Below, one piece after another: positions 21,780 to 33,623 of a stretch of 64,000 bases of DNA. Numbering within the stretch: the stretch's first letter is position 1; every line of letters begins with the position of its first letter. Both the position numbers and the translations under genes were made by a program. Below the pieces are notes generated by a model. That model did no database searches. It had not been told where the DNA came from and saw only the letters and a program-made list of their open reading frames with translations. The stretch comes from Gonocerus acuteangulatus (lineage: Eukaryota; Arthropoda; Insecta; Hemiptera; Coreidae): positions 94,901,456-94,965,455 of the forward strand of contig OX328132.1 in assembly GCA_946811695.1 (NCBI GenBank). The letters run 5' to 3'.

Positions 21780-22400
21780 AATAGATTTAAGGCGCCACAA
21801 CAGGAAACTGACAGTATCATGGCGACTTCCCCCACCTTTTCAACGTTCGCTCTTGGACACACTATAACAATGTTTCACATTTTCTTACCTCGTAAATACT
21901 CGTTTTACTGTTAAATGCAATTAAAATGGGAAACAACCAGTTAAAACTTTAGGTAAATAAATACAAAAACTCGTTCAAAAGAGCAAAACTAACAATTGCG
22001 AATTTTGAAGTCGTTATTTCTCCGATTGACATCGCCCCATCAAAAATTACATTAGAACCTTTTTTGTAAAAAAATTAGTAAGCTTTCGAATAATTGCTTT
22101 CCACTTACCACGATTTCCCAACCGTTTTCGAGATATTTTAGAAAATATACGAAAATCTCAAAACCTTACATGCCTGTTAATAAAATATTTTATTTCTAGT
22201 ACTTTCTTAACTCCAAACGGAACAAAAATTTAAAATCTTAGATTAGATCAATTTCAAACGTCTGGAACAAGTTGGAACTGAATCAATCATTTAAGAATAC
22301 CTAAACTGAAAAGTAGTTAGGAAAATTATTTGTATCAATTTTCTCGTAAACGGTTACAGATATCGCTTTAAAAATGATTTCATTCGTTTTCCTATGTTAA
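21780..22400 (+). repeat. Older A-family fragment interrupted by A3
   Basis: It carries the A-family body (AAACTGACAGTATCATGGCG, 'tttctccgattgacatcg', 'accgttttcgagatattt'). It stops at TTTTCCTATGTTAAG, exactly where A3 begins. In A4 the same sequence continues with AAACCTAAAGAAG. Confidence 0.6.
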
Positions 22401-22509
22401 GAAAGTCCGACTCGCAGGAACTGCATCATCTTAGCGCGGTTCCGTTCTTATCTCTAGACTCATTTAAAATGATTAAAATAGAAGCTGTTATTATTTTGGG
22501 TCCACATTT

Positions 22510-22720
22510 CTAGAAAACATGAAGATTAGATAGTTAGCCGTCGAGGTGATAAGTAAAGATGGAATGGTTGGGATTCGGCTAAAGAAACCTCAATACGATT
22601 TTTGTTAAAAAATCTATATTTAGGACGTTTCAGCTACTCATTGGTAGCCTTCGTCAGCATTTAAAGTGCCGGGAGGCAGAGGAGGACCAAAGTTGACAGT
22701 TCCATCTTTACTTTCAAGAA
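22510..22720 (-). mobile_element. Penelope-like fragment in A3 (second PLE family)
   Basis: It contains CATGAAGATTAGATAGTTAG, CCGTCGAGG.GATAAG and TTGGGATTCGGCTAAAG, also found inverted at 60,150-60,275, and the motif at 22,626-22,662. Exact edges are uncertain; the A-family host resumes at about 22,720. Confidence 0.6.
22626..22662 (-). ncRNA. Hammerhead-type motif, second PLE family
   Basis: On the minus strand: CTGACGA (core with N7 = C), A, stem II GGCTAC-caatga-GTAGCT, GAA, ACGTC. The core and the terminal ACGTC match the motif at 29,503, while stem II has a different but still paired sequence. Stem I pairing is not convincing here. Confidence 0.5.
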
Positions 22721-23550
22721 AGGTCTTATTTACGATCTTACCTGGATAGGCCAACTCGCCATAGGAAGGACCCCGCTAGGCAGTTGAAAAGTTATATCTC
22801 CATATAGTCCATATCTCTAAGATTAAATTGTTTTTCTTAACCTGATTTATTATCAAATACATTATCCAACTATAAGCAATTAAAAAATAACAAGGAATAA
22901 AAACAGACAAAAAGAACAGTTCGAATAAGCGAAATCAATTACTTTAAAGTTTTAAGCTCTTATTTCTCCGATTGACATCGTCTAATCAAAACTTTCATCA
23001 GAATCTTTTTTGTAAAGCATTTCGTAAGCTTTCTAATGGTATTCTTCCATTTACCAAGATTCTCAACCTTTTTCGAGATATTAAGGAAAGTATACAAAGT
23101 TACCAAAATGTTTTGTCTGTTAATAAAATATTTTATTCTAACCCTTCCTTAACTCCAAACGTAACCAAAATTTCAACATATTAGTTTTGATGAATGTAGA
23201 ACATGCAGAAAATGTTTCAACTGAATCCCATGATTCTAAGTACCCAAACCAAAAGCGGTATTCAAAAACTATTTTTCCAATTTTCTCGAAAACGGTTAAA
23301 GCTATCGCCTTGAAAATGGTTTCATTCGTTTTCCTAGCCCAAGAAGCCTATAAAACGAGTACTTACAAGCTTATGAACTCAAAAACGTAAGCGTTACGAT
23401 TTTTTTTTGCGCGAATTTCGCCCCAAACGCCATCTTCCAGTGTGCGGATTCTGCTGGTTAACGAACTTGACCTTTCAAATTGGACGACGGATTTTTGTAC
23501 CAAATTTCAGCAAAATCGGACCATCAGGGAAGCCATAAATGAGCGAACAG

Positions 23551-23611
<61 letters not shown>

Positions 23612-23775
23612 TATACATATATATATATATATATACAAATTTTAACCACCGTTATTTTCGGTCTCTAGGGGTTCTGAAACGCGAAATTTTCTAGTCGGCA
23701 CTTCCGGATTGTTTCATTGTATCAACCCTATAAGCGGGGTTCCTCCCTATGGGGGAGGGAGGAACCGCGCTAAAA

Positions 23776-25676
23776 CCAATAAAACTAGTACCCGCTGGCC
23801 GTCGAGCGTTATCTTTGCCTTCTATACTACCGCCCATGACGCATGAATGACCCAATAGTGGTAGAATTGCCGTAAAAAAATAAAATAAAATAAAAATCAA
23901 GATATTATTTTATTCAATTGACTATAATTCTCCCGGGGTTTCGCTTTTTCGGTGAATGGGCTTTATCGATTGGGCTGATTTGTTTTTAACTTCAGTCATG
24001 AAATGCCCTGAGAGTGCAAAGGTCACTTATCTACTGTCGCTGTACATTGGTGGCCCTGATGAGGCACTAAATGTGTCAAACTAGTTTTGCACATAAATCA
24101 TATTTATTATTAATAATACATTTTTTGACATTGTACCAGATATATAAAATGGAATTTTATTATTTTCCCGCTGGTCTCCCTCCACCATCCTCTTTTCCTT
24201 CCTTTGCCACACCCTTCTTCTCTCTGTCCCATATTCGGCTTCATCAACCTTTCTACCTCCTGTTACCTCAAGGAATAAGGAACAAACTATGAGGACAAAT
24301 AAGGGCGAAGGAGCAGGCCAGAAAGAGATTAGGGGTAACAGGGATAAGGCGAAAGAGGGAGAAGCTACTGATCCAAGAAAGGAGATAGAAGACGCTTACC
24401 GCCCTACAAGGGCTTCTCTTCTGTATGTGGAGGCCACAATGACTTGAGGACTTGCTCCTCTCCTTCAAGAAACTTGCTTTTAGAACTGGTTTCAGTACAA
24501 CATGAATGCTGATTTGACTATTGTGAATAGTCCTTTTGACTATTGTTTTTCAAAGTCCTAATTTTTTCAGAATCTGAAGCGATTTCTTATGGGATCACAC
24601 ATCCAGCTGAACAATAAATCACTATATAAATCATATGGTGTGAGAAGAAACAAGTGAGTGAGAACTCAAGAAGAAAGTGTAGTGCATCAAAATTTAAGAC
24701 AATCTTTAAGAAAAGACAATTTATTCTTTCCTACGCTCGTTCAGTGTCTTCATTATGAGTGAGTAGGAGAAGAAAACTATCCTAGCGAGGGAGGAGGGAG
24801 GAGGGAGAGAGGGCCGGCCAGCAACAAACTACAATTTCAAACCCAAGTATGTAAGTCCAACAACCATCTGATCCACCCCCACCATTAAGCTCAACCCATG
24901 TAAATTTTCATTAATATATTTCAATAAATTTCATTCAAATACAGTCCACTTTCATTTATTTATAGAACCACCCTAAACAATTTTCAGGTTTGGAGTAATA
25001 TTCAATCCATTTTATAGATTGAATTACCTAGCCTGTACAGTAACTGAACTAGAGGTGTGTTAACATAAGACATAACGATTCAAGGACAAAACCCCTACAG
25101 CGAGGGACATTTTATGTCAACAAATGTCACCTGAGATTTTCGTCTTCTTTTAGAGGGGAGGGAGGAACTAGCCCTCTTAAAATATAGAGAAGATCATTTT
25201 TTAAATTGATTGGTTATAAAGATTTTCCCAAAATATTTCCACTGAAGCATTTTAATGTTTTAAATCCTGAATGAGATTTCAGTATATGACATAGTGATAT
25301 AAAATCTCTTAACATACAATCACAGATACAACTGGAAATATAATTTTATAATAAAAGGTATCCATACGAGGGCCTACCGACGAAGGCCGCTTCCTACGTG
25401 CCTAGTGCTCCTTGTCCACTCCATAAGAGGCAGGATTGTGCCCGATCTGTCCTCCTCAATGCCAACTCATACAACATGATTGATATGAACAGGAATTACA
25501 TTAATTAGTAAAATGTCTCCCCAAAATAATTTATGTCAAGAGAGATATTTAAGACTTTTGAATATAGAAATTCTCAATAACTGATGCTCAAGAAATAACA
25601 GTTTCAATAGATAAATTATACCTGTTTAAAAGAAATTTGAAATTAAATGATCTATAAAACCATCATAAAAATCAAA
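23776..25676. other. Unassigned region
   Basis: The first 110 bp end in TTGCCGTAAAAAAATAAAAT, resembling a SINE 3' tail. The rest has no detected TE edge. Open frames at 24,071-24,292 and 24,268-24,468 have no recognised domains. Confidence 0.35.
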
Positions 25677-25781
25677 AGTCCGACTCGCAGGTACTGCATC
25701 ATCTTAGCGCGGTTCCGTTCTTATCTCTAGACTCATTTAAAATGATTAAAATAGAAGCTGTTATTATTTTGGGTCCACTGG
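25677..25781 (+). repeat. A-family 5' end fragment
   Basis: AGTCCGACTCGCAGGTACTG, TTAGCGCGGTTCC and the first about 100 bp match A3 nearly exactly up to TTGGGTCCAC, where the copy runs into a (GA)n tract. Confidence 0.8.
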
Positions 25782-25792
25782 GGGAGGGTGGG

Positions 25793-25895
25793 AGGGAGAG
25801 AGAGAGACAGAGGGAGAGAGAGAGACAGAGGGAGAGAGAGAGAGGGAGAGAGAGAGGGAGAGAGAGAGAGAGAGAGGGAGAGAGGGAGAGGGAGA

Positions 25896-25966
<71 letters not shown>
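25793..25966. repeat. (GA)n polypurine microsatellite
   Basis: About 175 bp of GA with GGGA and GACA variants. The Arg-Glu and Ser-Leu open frames on the two strands are artefacts. Long polypurine mirror tracts can form triplex DNA. Confidence 0.95.
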
Positions 25967-25969
<3 letters not shown>

Positions 25970-25999
25970 TTAATGTCAAATCCTGCAAGTAGATGCTTG

Positions 26000-26533
26000 A
26001 GCCATATGCTTACCTCCTAATTTCTTCCCTCCTTTATACCAGTTTATATTTAGCAGTTCTATTGACAATTGTTCCTTTTATATTACCCGTGTTGACCCGA
26101 GGTGGCCAATTGTGTAACTCTTTTATTGTGAGATTGACGAAGAACTAATAAAAGGCCCCAAGCTGTATTTCTTGATTTGATGAAATCAATTAAAATAAAG
26201 CATCAATTTCAAAATGACGCATAGTATATTTTTGACCTCGGGCATCAACTTCTCCGAAGTCATCTACCTAATTGCCAAGTCAGTATGCCAAACCAACGAC
26301 ATTGAAAACAAGGCTCAATTCTTATTTAGAAGACCAGGGAATTTTTGTTCCGCCAGTGACTGAAGAAGCAGCGACCAGCAAGGAGATTGGAAGGAAAAGG
26401 TGTTCTGTGTGCCCGAGTACCAAAGAATAAAAATATTCAAATTTTTGTGTAAAATTCCCATTAAAATCATTTGTCCTAATTGTATCTAATATAAATTATT
26501 CATGATTTTGCATCTTTTAAAAAGAAATAGATG

Positions 26534-26564
<31 letters not shown>

Positions 26565-26900
26565 GCGTTTTCATAGACTAAGTTTCAATTTCAAATATTT
26601 TCATTAAAAAGCATTAAAAAAGAAACTAAATCAATGTACAAATAATTTTAATATATTTTACTATGAATTATAAACACTCAGCAGCTATTATTTCCCATTT
26701 TTCATATAGAAAAGGTATAAATAAAAATCGGGTCATAATGACCCAAGGGCTAAGCTGCAGTGCAGTAGGAGTGAGGAAGAATTGGTAACAATAGGCGTGA
26801 GCGACAATGTGACAATTGCAGGTTCGAGCCTGTCGCTCATCGCTTGGCCCAGACATTACAATTTTTCTTGTCGCTCATCCCAGACATTATATTTTGCGTG
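26000..26900. other. Unassigned sequence with a TA tract
   Basis: TA run at 26,538-26,564. A box B-like GGTTCGAGCC near 26,820 sits in a possible tRNA-derived remnant, but no box A was found. Confidence 0.3.
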
Positions 26901-26904
26901 CTAC

Positions 26905-26946
26905 AAAAAAGGCTACAGCCTCTAAATCTTAACCGATTACAATGCA

Positions 26947-26978
<32 letters not shown>

Positions 26979-27060
26979 GAAAGCTAATAAAAGTTAGAGC
27001 AACTTTGTCAATTCAAATTTATGGTTTTTGTTTCCCTTCTTTATTAAATTACGTGGAAAG
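26905..27060 (+). repeat. Half copy of the 9,776 foldback arm
   Basis: GGCTACAGCCTCTAAATC, AATGAAAGCTAATAAAA and TTTTTGTTTCCCTT match the left arm of the foldback element at 9,776-10,424, with a T-run inserted at 26,946-26,974. Confidence 0.6.
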
Positions 27061-27284
27061 ATTTTTATAGCCATCTAATGTTTATAACCTTACAATGCTT
27101 ATAATTTTCTAGCTATCTTCCTTATAAATCATTTTAAAATATGAATACTAATAAAAGAGTGAATTGGATGATACAGAATGTGAGCTTTTAATTTCGGAAG
27201 AACAAAGCATGGGCGTATATAAAGGGGGGCTGAGGGGGCTGCAGCCCCCCCCCCCTTATCGAAATTTTTATTTGAACGGTAAAA

Positions 27285-28552
27285 AGTCCGACTCGCAGGA
27301 ACAGCGTCATCTTAGCGCGGTTCCGTACATCTCGAAGAAGTGGAGTAGATTAGGCATCACAAATAACAGGAAACTGACAGTAGCCAACTTACACAGAAGC
27401 GGATAATTCTTAATCCTCATTCTAGAGGAAGTCTGAATAAGTCAATACAATTATGTACTAAAAACGTACTCACTCTACGAATACTGCTCAGCATGCTCTA
27501 TTCTAAACAACCGAAAATTCGTTGTCATTTTATGTTCCTTGTTTTACTAGCAAATTCGTTTCACTGTAATAATCAACTGTAAATATGTGCTTCATGGCAA
27601 ATAAAAGTTCATTCTCTCGTGGGTTAAATCTTTCTATATAATAGGAAATAATGATAACTTCAGTTGTAGCAGGAGGAAGGTTATATAGATAGGAGAATTC
27701 AAAACAAACCTATGTACACGCCATCATGGTGAGCCACAGCCATCTTGATTTCCACAGCTATTCCAAACGTATTACCTATACCTTTTACCGTTTCTTAGCT
27801 TATTTTACTACAATACAAATTTTACTGATAAATTCAATTTAAAACAAAAAACAACCAATTGCAATGTGAGATAAACAAATAGAAAAACCCTTTCAAAACA
27901 ACAAAACAAACACTTTTTAAGTATTAAGCGCTTCTATCTCTGATTGACGTTGTCCCATCGAATAATGCTTCAGAACCTTTTTTGTAGAGAATTTAGTAAG
28001 CATTCGAATGGTTGCCTTCCACTTACCACGATTTCCCAACCGTTATCGAGATATTTACGAAAAATGAATGAAGATCCGAAAACTTTTCATGTCTATTAAT
28101 AAAATATTTTTTTTTTCGCATACTTCCTTATCTCCAAATATAACCAAAATTTAAAAATCTCAGTTAGGATTAATTTCCCAGATGTAGAAAAAATTTCAAT
28201 TGAATCCCGCGATTTTAAGTACCCACAATAAAATAATGACATGCCAAAACATTGATTCCACTTTTCTCAAAACCGGTTACAGATATCGCCTTAAAAATGG
28301 TTTCATTCGTTTTCCTATGTTAAGAAACCTAAAGAAGAAGTACCTGGAAGTATATGAACTCAAAAACGTAAGCGTCACGATTTTTTTTTTGCGCAAATTT
28401 CGCCCCAAACGCCATCTTCCTTTGGGCGGATTCTGCTGGCTAACGAACTTGACCTTTCAAATAAGGAGACAGATTTTTGTACCAAATTTCATCAAAATCG
28501 GACCATTTTTGAGCTTGCTCGAGCGTTAACAGACAAGCATATATGTAAATAT

Positions 28553-28614
<62 letters not shown>

Positions 28615-29037
28615 TTGAACCACCTATATTTTCGTGATCTATGGGGTCTGAAACGAGAAAGTTTCTGGTCGGCACGTCCGAATCGCGCTGTGAGGTCAAC
28701 CTCATCAGGGCCGCCACATGGGGGGGACAGCCGGGCACTGTTGTCCCGGGCCCGGGCGCCGTGTGGGCCCGGGCCGGGCCTCGCTAACTGGAAAAAATGT
28801 ATAGGTTATGAGCTTGTAAAAAGAATGGGGTTTAGCAATATAGACGGACGTAGCCTATATTTATTGGAATGGGATCTATATTTTTTTAATGTACATAAAC
28901 GACAAAACAAGTGCAGTCCCAGAATAGTATATTTCATTAGGGGTCGTAATAAAACTACATAAGGGCTCTTAGATGTGGCGGCCCTGAACCTCATAAGCGG
29001 GTTCTCCCTATGGAGATAGGGAGGAACCGCGCTAAAA
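27285..29037 (+). mobile_element. A4: A-family element inside MITE M4
   Basis: 5' AGTCCGACTCGCAGGAACAG and TTAGCGCGGTTCC; 3' hairpin ending GGAACCGCGCTAAAA. It sits between GAACGGTAAAA and CTTCATAAAACC, which are contiguous in other MITE copies, so the insertion point is an A-run. That gives a direct check on the element's ends. TA tract at 28,562-28,610. A hAT is nested at 28,706. Confidence 0.8.
28706..28986. mobile_element. Short hAT element in A4
   Basis: Perfect 14 bp TIR CAGGGCCGCCACAT / ATGTGGCGGCCCTG, and a perfect 8 bp TSD AACCTCAT (28,698-28,705 and 28,987-28,994). Length 281 bp. The left third is very GC-rich and partly palindromic (GGGCCCGGGC), unlike everything around it. No transposase. 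Confidence 0.92.
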
Positions 29038-29096
29038 CTTCATAAAACCTTTAAGAATAAATGAAATAAGATTACTTAGTTCATAAAAAATATTTT

Positions 29097-29409
29097 CTTT
29101 CATCTTCTATGTTCTCTGTCCATTGGGTGGTCCAGAACCCCCCCCCCCCCTCACCAACTCCTTTCTTTCTATGTTTCCCTGTATTAACTGTCAGAAATGA
29201 TCCCGCATTTGTGAGGAATAGTTCTCTATCTTCCCATCGGTAAGCCCATATTGTTATTCTTATATCTAATCTAATATGTAATCTGTTATTCTTATATCTG
29301 TTTTCTTAATAATCCAAACACTTCTAGAGCACATTGTTCTTCTATATATTATGTTCTAGTATTTTATGTTTTGTCTTTTTCCATATATGTATGTGTATTT
29401 GTGTAGGTA

Positions 29410-29470
<61 letters not shown>

Positions 29471-29644
29471 CAGTATTACATCCGTCCTACTTGTTTTTTA
29501 CAGCCCTGATGAAGGCTTGAAGTTCAAGCCGAAACGTCGGCACAATAAAACCATTTTTATGATAAAATGTAGTTTTATTAAGTAGCAGTGACCGAACCCC
29601 GACAATCCCTACCTTTCATCATCTACGGTCAACGATCTCCTCTC
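29097..29644 (+). mobile_element. Penelope-like 3' fragment in MITE M4
   Basis: A perfect 12 bp TSD AAAAAATATTTT (29,085-29,096 and 29,645-29,656) brackets 548 bp. The insert carries a (TA)n tract, a hammerhead-type motif, and the same end (GTAGCAGTGACCGAACCCCG) as the PLE in A2. No reverse-transcriptase coding remains. Confidence 0.82.
29503..29541 (+). ncRNA. Hammerhead-type ribozyme motif (PLE, best copy)
   Basis: GCC, CTGATGA, A, GGCTTG-aagtt-CAAGCC, GAA, ACGTC, GGC. It is identical to the 19,470 copy over the motif. Stem I is GCC/GGC and stem II is 6 bp. Cleavage would be expected after the C at 29,538. Confidence 0.68.
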
Positions 29645-29805
29645 AAAAAATATTTTATTTTAGTTGTAATAGCGTTTTAGTTGGCTAAACATTACAAGTT
29701 CTAAGTTGTTAGTATTCCATACCCCGGAAATGGTCTCAGCTCCCCCCTCCCCCCTCCCGAAATTTTCCCGGCCCTCTCCGAAATTATTACGTATATACGC
29801 CCATG

Positions 29806-31360
29806 GTAGAAAGTATGGAATGACAGACACAGTGATTTTGAAAATACAATCGTAACAAAGAAACTAGGAGAAGAGGTTGGAAACGCATTTAACATGCAAG
29901 GTAATATATTTTTATTAACTAAACAATTAATATTAATATTAATATTTTAATTAAAAACCGTATATTAGAGTATGCGATGACGGAGACTAAAAGGAAATTA
30001 CCGCCCAGCCGCTCTGTATCGAAGCCAGTGAACCTCTTCTGCGAAACGCTCGGTCGCTCTGCCCTTCTGTCGCTCATCGGTCGTATCGTATTCGAGGCCT
30101 AAGTGTAGTTTTCGTAAAATAGACCAGCATTCATAAGACACATTTTTTTAAAAAGTTTTTATATGATTCGAAATACGGTGGAATCCTTCTCAATAGGTTA
30201 TTAGTTTCATATTATGCAGAGTAGAAAAAATATGACTACTATTGTCGGGAAAGGCTGCAGACTCAACTGACCTTGAGTTGCCCGCCCGCCATACATCTCT
30301 TCAAGGAGCATTCTATATTCCCGGACATTTCCAATCTTCAATCCATCCAGGAGACATTTTGATGCCTTCATGTAAAATGCCACAAAGTTAGTACCTCCCC
30401 CATTCTTACCGAAGTGCATTATTGGACTTGAATTTCTTATTGTGGGTCATTATAAATTTTATAAATGTTTTGATAGCATTAATTTTTAAAATAAATTATT
30501 TTTTTACTAGCCTGACAAATTATAATTAACCTTTTTTTATTCCACCAAATAGCTATAAATAAATTATAAAAATATGCCGAATTTCAACTCATTGGCCGGC
30601 AGGCTGGAAACAGGCAAGAGTCGCAGAGAAATAAAATACATAAGAAAAAAAGTTCATTCTCTTTTCTGTACCAGAAGGCTGTAAGTTCAAAATTATAATT
30701 ATTTGACGCCAAGGAAGATGACGATTACATACACACGCCTATTAATAGACCTAAAAAACGTGTTAAATCTAATTTTGACGAATATAAGAATAACAAGAAA
30801 GGGAAAGAGATAATGGTAGTCAAGAAACAGCAAAAAATATGTTAAAGAAGAAAATTATACAAAAAATAAAGTAAATATTATTTCCCGAAGAAATATAAAT
30901 ACATATTTATACGTGAAGGGTGGGGGGGAGAAGATTAATATAATACTACACTTTTTCGCAATGACTTCGAAACAATAAAGTGGCTTTTGAAATTATTGAT
31001 TTACAAGGTATTGTATTAGGGAGTTAACAAAATTTTGTGATTGACAAAATGGTTTCGTGATTGAGTCAAATGATCCGTTCAATAGGTAGTTGGTTCCTCC
31101 TCATCGGCAACGGGGACTCAATGGGAACGGAGCCAAATCATTAGGCGAACAAGTCTTCAGTAGGTTATGATCAATGTCATTACTAATTTCTACATTTGAA
31201 TAATGTGTAGCATATCACAACTCCCAGGTTGAAGGAATCTTGTTGATTGCAGTGAAATCCATGTTACACAAGGTCTCCTTTTAGCGTGTTTCTTCTATTT
31301 AAAATGGGAAGTAAACTGGTATATTAAGTCGACTTGGTGACACGTTCTGGTGATATATAA
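29806..31360. other. Unassigned region
   Basis: Includes AATATT repeats near 29,925-29,950. Open frames at 29,701-29,895 and 30,207-30,419 have no recognised motif. No TE edge was found. Confidence 0.3.
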
Positions 31361-31409
31361 ACGTTAATGATCCTTTTATATCTATCTATCAATCAAATCC
31401 ATCAATCAA

Positions 31410-31609
<200 letters not shown>

Positions 31610-31616
31610 ACTCTAT

Positions 31617-31649
<33 letters not shown>

Positions 31650-31770
31650 TAGCTGTTACCCGGTGTGCCATGCTACACCTACTTTCTATCTATGACTCTC
31701 CCCGTATCAGGATCTACTTGATACCTAGTGGTCTATACCCAGTTACGAAAATCGGTCAAACGATGTGAAT
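31650..31770 (+). repeat. Helitron-like tandem-unit fragment
   Basis: AGCTGTTACCCGGTGTGCCA, CTTTCTATCTATGACTCTCC and CGAAAATCGGTCAAACGATG. The first two segments recur inverted at 12,777-12,830, and the last is the unit marker of the array at 50,650-51,073. Confidence 0.5.
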
Positions 31771-32234
31771 TTCAGAACCGACGGATAGAAATGTCTTCAT
31801 CTGTCAAAAAATTAAACGTAGGTTATGATGGAACTGGCAAATAGCCTGTTTTATCGAACATACAAAATTTCCTAGCAACACTACAATATTATTTTTGAAT
31901 TGGCGTGAACAAGAGAAATGAAATGAAGACTCTAGCCTACAATGAGATATTTAAGTCCAAAAATGCACGTGTTGTTTTATTTTAAGCATAACATTTTCGG
32001 GGGCATGGTCCCTTTCGAACAATGGTCAATACCGATGGATCGATGTTGTTTTTTTTATCGTGGATTTGGGAGTCTAGGAGCAAGGCTCGGATAGATAAAT
32101 CCCCGAATGGGGTCTGTTTGCGAAGACCGTATCCAGTTACTTTGAAGTATCTATCGTGATTTTAAACAGTGACTTACGGATTAGTTTACAGGTTCTTTGC
32201 AGGTTATCTATTACTTCTTTACAGGTTATCTAAG

Positions 32235-32342
32235 GTTAGAAACCATATTATATAAATATTGTAATGCAATGTTAATATAGTAATGAAATGTATTTGAAAT
32301 CTATATAATATGTGTCTATATTTATATAATATGGTTTCTAAC
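32235..32342. repeat. 23 bp perfect inverted repeat
   Basis: GTTAGAAACCATATTATATA begins the left arm at 32,235; the inverted arm ends at 32,342, with a loop of about 62 nt. It lies inside the outer TIR element. Confidence 0.65.
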
Positions 32343-32466
32343 TAACCGTTAGATAACTTGTATTTGTAAGTAATACTTTTAGGCTTGTAATGCATAAATT
32401 AAAATAAGCAGACTATATTTCAGCAAGCAATATTTATTAATAAAAAGGTTAATATTATAAAAAGAT

Positions 32467-33272
32467 GGGTCTTTTTGCGAAAGCCACATCCAGTTACTTT
32501 TAAAGTAAAAGTAGTGATTTGTAACAGTTACTCGTACTCGCTGATAAGCTTACTGATTTTAGCTTACAGGTTCTTTGCTGGTTGCCTATTACTACTTGTC
32601 ACGTTATCTACGGTTATAAACCATATTAGATAACGAAAAGCAATATTTATTAATAAAAAGGTTAATGTGATCGAAATCAATAGTAATTGTTAAATTAAAG
32701 GGCCTCCTCACGGATTTTTTGGCCCGCTCTATATTGTATTTAGACAAATCAGTTAAAATAAAAAGTCGCTCTCAAATAAGTAAAAAGTTATTAATCATTA
32801 AAGTTAACTGTTTTGCAGGTTATGAAGGATAACATAAACAATGATATTTGTAAACACACATATTTTATTCCTTTTTTTCTCTCTTTTCGGATATTTTACA
32901 CTTATTTAGCATTATGGGCATACGTGGCGTTCCGCTAGCATAAAATGGCGTTTCCGCTCGCTCAAGAAGATATCAAAACTCTAGTCTATCCAACTCCCTA
33001 AAATTAATAGAATTCAATTAATTTTTGCGAGTAAGAAACCAATCGCTTTTTCCTTGTCAGGAACATCGCGAACTAATTGTAAAAGACCCATTTTTTCTCA
33101 CTAACATAAGCAGAGCTTTTTCACAAACAAACGCTAATTCACTGTTGAAGGTTACTTTACTCCCAGCAAGAACCAATAGAATTGCTCATAGGGATCCTCC
33201 AATAGGAATGCATGCGCTAAATCACTACTGCTACTTCAAAAGTAACTGGATGTGGTCTTAGCAAAAATACCC
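32467..33272. mobile_element. TIR element (GGGTCTTTTTGCG), inner copy
   Basis: Left GGGTCTTTTTGCGAAAGCCA with TCCAGTTACTTTT; right AAAAGTAACTGGATGTGGTC ending GCAAAAATACCC. Outer-copy sequence continues on both sides (GTTAATATTAT before, AAATCAATGGTAATTGT after). The TSD is not clear. Confidence 0.7.
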
Positions 33273-33623
33273 AAATCAATGGTAATTGTGAAGTTTAGGG
33301 GCATCTTCACCGATTTCTTTTTCCCGGTGGTTCTATAACATATTTATATTTTATATTTATTTAGCATTATGGGCATACGTGCTATGCGTTTCCGCTCGCT
33401 CAAGAAGATATCAAAACATTAGTCAATCCAACTCGCTAAAATTAATAGAATGCTATTAATTTTTGCGAGTTGGATTGACTTGAGGGTTGAAGGTTACTTT
33501 ACTACCAGCAACAACCAATAGAAATGCAAATGAGTTACGCGCATGCGCTGAATCCCTGTTGTAATCACTGCAGATACTTCACAAGTAACTGGATGTGCTT
33601 TTCGCAAACAGACCCCCCGAATG

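Larger units (their letters stand above)
22404..23775 (+). mobile_element. A3: A-family element carrying a PLE
   Basis: 5' AGTCCGACTCGCAGGAACTG and TTAGCGCGGTTCC; 3' hairpin and GGAACCGCGCTAAAA. TA tracts at 23,556-23,633. A PLE fragment with a minus-strand hammerhead-type motif is inserted near 22,510-22,720, in the region where A2 also carries one. Confidence 0.78.
27208..29805 (+). mobile_element. CATGGGCG MITE M4, expanded by nested insertions
   Basis: The left TIR CATGGGCGTATATA and right TIR TATATACGCCCATG lie 2.6 kb apart. Removing A4 and a PLE leaves a normal MITE of about 300 bp. Flanks GAACAAAG and GTAGAAAG match at 6 of 8 positions, as expected of an old 8 bp TSD. Confidence 0.8.
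32110..33615. mobile_element. TIR element (GGGTCTGTTTGCG), outer copy
   Basis: Perfect 13 bp TIR GGGTCTGTTTGCG / CGCAAACAGACCC, with imperfect inverted similarity reaching about 40 bp (TCCAGTTACTT / AAGTAACTGGA). An 8 bp TSD CCCGAATG abuts both ends; 9 bp is possible. The element is non-coding and contains a complete second copy of its own family (32,467-33,272). GG-starting TIRs with 8-9 bp TSDs occur in Merlin and Mutator-like elements; which applies is not decided. Confidence 0.75.

Noticed and set aside
25742..26020. Open frames rich in Arg-Glu or Ser-Leu across 25,742-26,020 and 31,367-31,768
   Set aside because: They are translations of (GA)n and (CT)n microsatellites, open in several frames and on both strands.
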